Origin: Saprospirales bacterium
GTDB taxonomy: Bacteria > Bacteroidota > Bacteroidia > Chitinophagales > Saprospiraceae
DNA length: 40,805 nucleotides
Direction of reading: 5' to 3'
Assembly (NCBI GenBank): GCA_007695035.1
Contig: REEO01000029.1
Coordinates: 1-40,805 of the forward strand
The translations under genes were made by a program, and so were the position numbers. Positions 38,801-40,805 of the stretch are shown here, piece after piece. The notes beneath the pieces were generated by a model. That model was not told the DNA's origin and did not search any database. It saw nothing but the letters and a program-made list of their open reading frames with translations. Each line of letters begins with the position of its first letter. The first letter of the stretch is position 1.

Positions 38801-39232
38801 GGTATGGATGTTGCGCGGAAAGTTTTAATCCTGGCGCGGGAACTTGGTATTGAAGCTTCTATTGGAGATGTTACCATAGAGAATTTAATTCCAGAATCCA
38901 TTCGAAGTGCCGACCTGCTCCATGATAAAAAAGCCGGAGAGCAATTAAACCAGTTCTACCATTCCATGAAAAATGATTTGGAAGATGGAGAGGTTTTGAG
39001 ATACATAGGTGAGGTCCAAATCGATCCACTTGTTTTGCGAACTGCCCTGGTTAAGGTGAAGAAAAGCAGTCCACTCGGTTCCCTAAAAGATTCTCATAAT
39101 TTGTTTCAAATCTACAGCCACACCTTCGGCTCATCCCCTATAGTCATTGAAGGGCCCGGTGCAGGCGGAAAGATAACGGCTTTAGGTGTTTACAGCGATG
39201 TCTTGAGACTGGGAGAAAAAATTAAAACATAA
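35810..39232 (+). CDS. thrA: Trifunctional fusion: homoserine O-acetyltransferase - aspartokinase - homoserine dehydrogenase
   Basis: A 1140-residue protein with three parts. Residues 1-345 are a MetX alpha/beta hydrolase: nucleophile S137 (IGGSIGGYQ), D291 (FEGDILFP) and H320 (EYGHDGF). About 347-635 are aspartokinase-like: K351-FGG, and LGLNGSNFSA at 533-542, where canonical enzymes have LGRxGSDYSA. Here the Arg is L535 and the Asp is N539, and KFGGTS is KFGGKA. ACT regulatory domains follow (about 640-785). From about 790 lies homoserine dehydrogenase: FAIGKGEVGAEF for NAD(P), and EPDPSQDLSGMDVARK with E989, D995, D1000 and K1004 kept. The protein spans steps from aspartate and aspartate semialdehyde to O-acetylhomoserine, feeding the upstream sulfhydrylase. 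The kinase part may be weakened or inactive. Confidence 0.94.
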   Translation: MSNNPKTIQLEGKFNLETGGVLENPAITYHSWGDYNPSKRKTIWICHALTANSNVFEWWPGLFGEDTLFNPEDYYIICANIIGSPYGSTSPLDINPSTGEPYYGEFPKITIRDMVGFHMLLRKELRIDKIDLLIGGSIGGYQVLEWAYVEPDTIDKIAVLASSAVNSPWSAAFNETQRKTIERSADWGVAQPEAGIEGMKTARAIALLSYRNYQLYQKTQQSQNGDSIFPDRAPSYQNYQGEKLARRFNAWSYYYLTHAMDSHNLGRNRGGIVHALQSIRQKSLIAAFEGDILFPNEEQKILAREIPHANYEFVPTEYGHDGFLLETEKLSKILDSFLNGNGELPSRKLLKFGGKALSNQIGFERSLEIIAQELENGPVTLVVSARGETTGNLQKLANMAAAGEDYRNLLEEVMEYQYSKVEKSLLQKEAKEIKSGLNALETLGWAEKSAVDRVLAQGELMSAKTVGANLERLGYKVRVIDARDHLLTHKDGRVDEKHSAGEFSKLFNSIEVDTIPVITGFIVRNHLGRTSNLGLNGSNFSASLIAAFTNASEIQNWTDVNGLFSANPKIVPDAEPIPKLSFSEANDLANFGAHILHSKTLQPLMQKKIPFRILNYLQPQAPGTLISGHQSKGNAKAVTVVEDIALVVIEGNGLLGKIGIDARIFSTLSKRGINVRLISQASTEREIGFVIEESDGEAAIEELKREFSTDISAGDISAIDLNSDIASVVIIGRHSKALERALKSLNETGIQLHLVSHSIRGRHISLIIDRKNLNKAVRVVHRAVFQKTSPIHAFAIGKGEVGAEFIQQVLEGENSDAPERIKLIGVADSKKFFTDKNGIGDNWREKLSHGKPFHLRDMTSAIDAMGLGYVVVIDNTASQEIADQYISLIQNGFHLVSSNKKAMAADLNYYKRLRETLKLHRREYLYETNVGAALPVIQNLSQMINSNADIQKVNGVFSGSLSYIFNKFSNEETTFTEVLKQAKKLGYTEPDPSQDLSGMDVARKVLILARELGIEASIGDVTIENLIPESIRSADLLHDKKAGEQLNQFYHSMKNDLEDGEVLRYIGEVQIDPLVLRTALVKVKKSSPLGSLKDSHNLFQIYSHTFGSSPIVIEGPGAGGKITALGVYSDVLRLGEKIKT

Positions 39233-39601
39233 TATTCCCAACACTAATCAAAGATTGACAAATTAGTGATCCAATGGAAAAGGGTCGGCCCCTATGATTA
39301 AAACTACGGGAGTCCTTCCTCTTGAAAAATTACTTGAACCTCCTCTTTTGACATTTAAATCCAACACTAGTATTATAAATGTTGTATCCAGATTTATACG
39401 AATTTGCTACCGATTCTTCGAATGGTAGCTTTATGCTCCTCAATAACTTTACGAATTTCATCATTCTTTCCCTTTTATACCATTCCGCAATGAACCTCTA
39501 TGTGAGTACAAGCAACAATGTGACTGACACCGATAAATGGAAATAGCCAACCAAAAACACAGGCCGGACCTTTACCAAAAGTCCTGGAACGGAAGCTGAT
39601 T
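39233..39601. other. Intergenic region, no supported gene
   Basis: These 369 bases separate two convergent genes. An inverted repeat CACTAAT / ATTAGTG (39242-39248 and 39262-39268, 13-base loop) lies just after the fusion gene and may end its transcript, though no T-run follows. On the minus strand, short stop-bounded stretches of 41 and 26 codons look faintly protein-like and could be a decayed gene; none is supported. Confidence 0.45.
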
Positions 39602-40210
39602 TCAGTCTTCTTCACTCATGTTCAACCTCTCTTTCAATTCCGCTTCAAACTGCTCCAAAGTGTGGTATTTGTGACCGTGCTTTACCAAATAGGCATCGGG
39701 ATCATCCATCTCAGAGATTGTTTTCATTAATCTGTCGTGAACGCCGATCACATAAGGTGCAAGAAACCGAGGTGAGTAACCATCTTCATCCAATCTTTCC
39801 AGACAACGCACGAAAAGTTCAGGCTCCGCGAGGAAGTCTCTTTGAAATTGCCTTTTCGTATAGAATAACACTGTTTCCAGGTCAGCCTCCCGGTCTATAT
39901 TAAACTGACCAATGAGATGACTAAAAAGCACGGATTCAAGATTGGAGTAGTACTCCTCACCTTTGTGTTTAGGCAAATCGTTTCTGAAGTAATCATCCAA
40001 ATCCTCCCAACTGTGATCTTGGGGATGGAGCACAACATCCCAAAAGGAAAGGTCAGCGGGTACTTTGCCAGGAAAGTCACTTGAAGGAGAAATTCTCGCT
40101 TCACTAGTGAGATCCTCCTCAATACTCAATAATGTATCATTTTGGTCACTCTGGCAAGCCATAACAGTCACCAGAAGTACAGTAAATAATTTAAGAGATA
40201 AGAATTTCAT
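39602..40210 (-). CDS. Probable lipoprotein of unknown function
   Basis: A 202-residue protein with a lipoprotein-type signal: MKFLSLKLFTVLLVTVMAC, with Cys19 as the likely lipidated residue, followed by an acidic linker (QSDQNDTLLSIEEDLTSE). The mature part is soluble and mostly helical-looking (LSFWDVVLHPQDHSWEDLDD, FLAEPELFVRCLERLDEDG, LEQFEAELKERLNM). No family was recognised. Its -7 box may be CAAAAATA at 40236-40243 (TATTTTTG on the minus strand). The gene stands in an orphan region with a second small exported protein upstream on the same strand. Confidence 0.75.
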   Translation of the reverse strand: MKFLSLKLFTVLLVTVMACQSDQNDTLLSIEEDLTSEARISPSSDFPGKVPADLSFWDVVLHPQDHSWEDLDDYFRNDLPKHKGEEYYSNLESVLFSHLIGQFNIDREADLETVLFYTKRQFQRDFLAEPELFVRCLERLDEDGYSPRFLAPYVIGVHDRLMKTISEMDDPDAYLVKHGHKYHTLEQFEAELKERLNMSEED

Positions 40211-40261
40211 GGAAGAAATAATTTTATTGAATGTACAAAAATATATATAATAAAGTTTGCC

Positions 40262-40537
40262 CTATGTTGGCAAACAACAATGCAACTGAGCAGAAGAACC
40301 ATGGATTTGAGTAATCCCTGAGTGTTGCCAAACGCCCTCGTTTAATTGATAATCGTGAATAAAGGCGATTTCATTTGCTTCTGATGTACAGCACCCCGGA
40401 CCGTTAACTGAGTAAGCCACAATCCCCTCAGCATGTGAACCACATTCGCTATTGGTGGCAGATAAAATTGCACAGGGCAATGTCACAATAAATACTCCTA
40501 CCAACACTGATTTTAACAATATATAATGATTTTCCAT
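40262..40537 (-). CDS. Small exported Cys-containing protein, unknown
   Basis: A 91-residue protein with an N-terminal hydrophobic signal (ILLKSVLVGVFIVTLPCAIL, then SATNS) and a short mature part with five Cys, including CC pairs near the middle (NGPGCCTSEANE) and the end (QLHCCLPT). The even, spaced Cys could form disulfides in the periplasm or outside the cell. No family was recognised, and it is not clearly a bacteriocin precursor. Bases 40562-40569 (CAAAATTA, TAATTTTG on the minus strand) fit the -7 consensus 25 bases upstream of the ATG, with no good -33 box. It lies between a putative lipoprotein gene and the second MITE-like copy. Confidence 0.65.
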   Translation of the reverse strand: MENHYILLKSVLVGVFIVTLPCAILSATNSECGSHAEGIVAYSVNGPGCCTSEANEIAFIHDYQLNEGVWQHSGITQIHGSSAQLHCCLPT

Positions 40538-40675
40538 AATATTTATACATTTAGTTCACACCAAAATTACCTTTAATACATTAAATATAAGGCAATTATA
40601 CAGGGCATATTTAACATATTTTTTTTTGATAAATTTATACTTAATTGTCAATGAATTACATATAAAACAAACTAT

Positions 40676-40805
40676 GAGTCCACTCCGAAAACCCTTTTGT
40701 CATGAAAATGAGCGAAAAATTTAAGATCGAGGAAGAAGGGAAAATATTCCGCAGGCGTAGCCATAGCTACGTTGAGGAAAGATTTTTCCTGATGACGAAG
40801 ATATT
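40676..40805. mobile_element. MITE-like element, copy B, cut by the window end
   Basis: The left terminus reads GAGTCCACTCCGAAAACCC, close to the left arm of copy A and closer still to the complement of copy A's right arm (17 of 19 positions). The interior then follows copy A nearly base for base (ATGAAAATGAGCGAAAAATT, AAGATCGAG, TTTTTCCTGATGACGAAG) except for one extra 39-base block. The right end is outside the window, so the second inverted repeat and target duplication cannot be seen. Confidence 0.68.
40744..40783. repeat. Palindromic core inside copy B
   Basis: CGTAGC (40756-40761), loop CATA, GCTACG (40766-40771) form a perfect six-pair hairpin. Weaker symmetry extends outward on both sides (ATATTCCGCA against the complement of TGAGGAAAGAT). 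The block is absent from copy A. Confidence 0.7.

Noticed and set aside
39394-39600. Short minus-strand stretches resembling a decayed gene (for example DEIRKVIEEHKATIRRIG)
   Set aside because: They are 26 and 41 codons between stops, in different parts of the region, with no family match; chance cannot be excluded.

Overview
The window looks like chromosomal DNA of a Bacteroidota species, most likely from the Saprospiria (Lewinella-like) group. The evidence is type IX secretion (T9SS) sorting domains of both type A and type B, a PorP/SprF outer-membrane protein, giant secreted proteins with HYR, GEVED, SprB-repeat, cohesin and dockerin modules, a split transketolase, a MetX-aspartokinase-homoserine dehydrogenase fusion, and a promoter that matches the Bacteroidota TTTG-N19-TAnnTTTG consensus exactly. 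No rRNA, tRNA, CRISPR array or complete insertion sequence was seen.

Layout. Bases 1-13063 are a minus-strand block for surface and secreted proteins: the N-terminal 1285 codons of a giant protein that runs off the left edge, a small exported orphan just upstream of it, a PorP/SprF protein preceded by its probable client (a 1029-residue type B adhesin), and a dockerin-containing type A protein. A LuxR-type response regulator (13290-13985) follows, with Glu in place of the phosphoacceptor Asp. Bases 14375-21744 carry two tandem reprolysin-like metalloproteases, each sorted by T9SS. Bases 21754-29819 hold housekeeping and membrane genes: a MATE exporter, a PASTA protein, a T9SS-sorted protein, a rhodanese, a minus-strand run TM2 / DUF2752 / DUF4870-like / M48 peptidase, and a small conserved orphan. 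Bases 29832-33975 hold a cystathionine gamma-synthase/lyase, the two halves of transketolase and an omega-amidase-type nitrilase. Bases 34076-39232 form a methionine/threonine biosynthesis unit: promoter, a 43-codon leader ORF with a run of six Cys codons, alternative hairpins, O-acetylhomoserine sulfhydrylase, then the MetX-AK-HSD fusion. Two small exported orphans and a partial repeat element close the window.

The two strongest new signals are these. (1) The Cys-run leader ORF, with an exact promoter before it and mutually exclusive hairpins after it, looks like a ribosome-mediated cysteine-responsive attenuator controlling sulfur assimilation into homocysteine. (2) A MITE-like element occurs at 24174-24312, with terminal inverted repeats and flanking direct repeats; a second copy at 40676 onward carries an extra in-frame 39-bp palindromic core and is cut by the window end. 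Also worth attention are the Asp-to-Glu response regulator and the aspartokinase domain, which lacks two usual active-site residues.

All family assignments come from reading the translated sequence. No database search was run.
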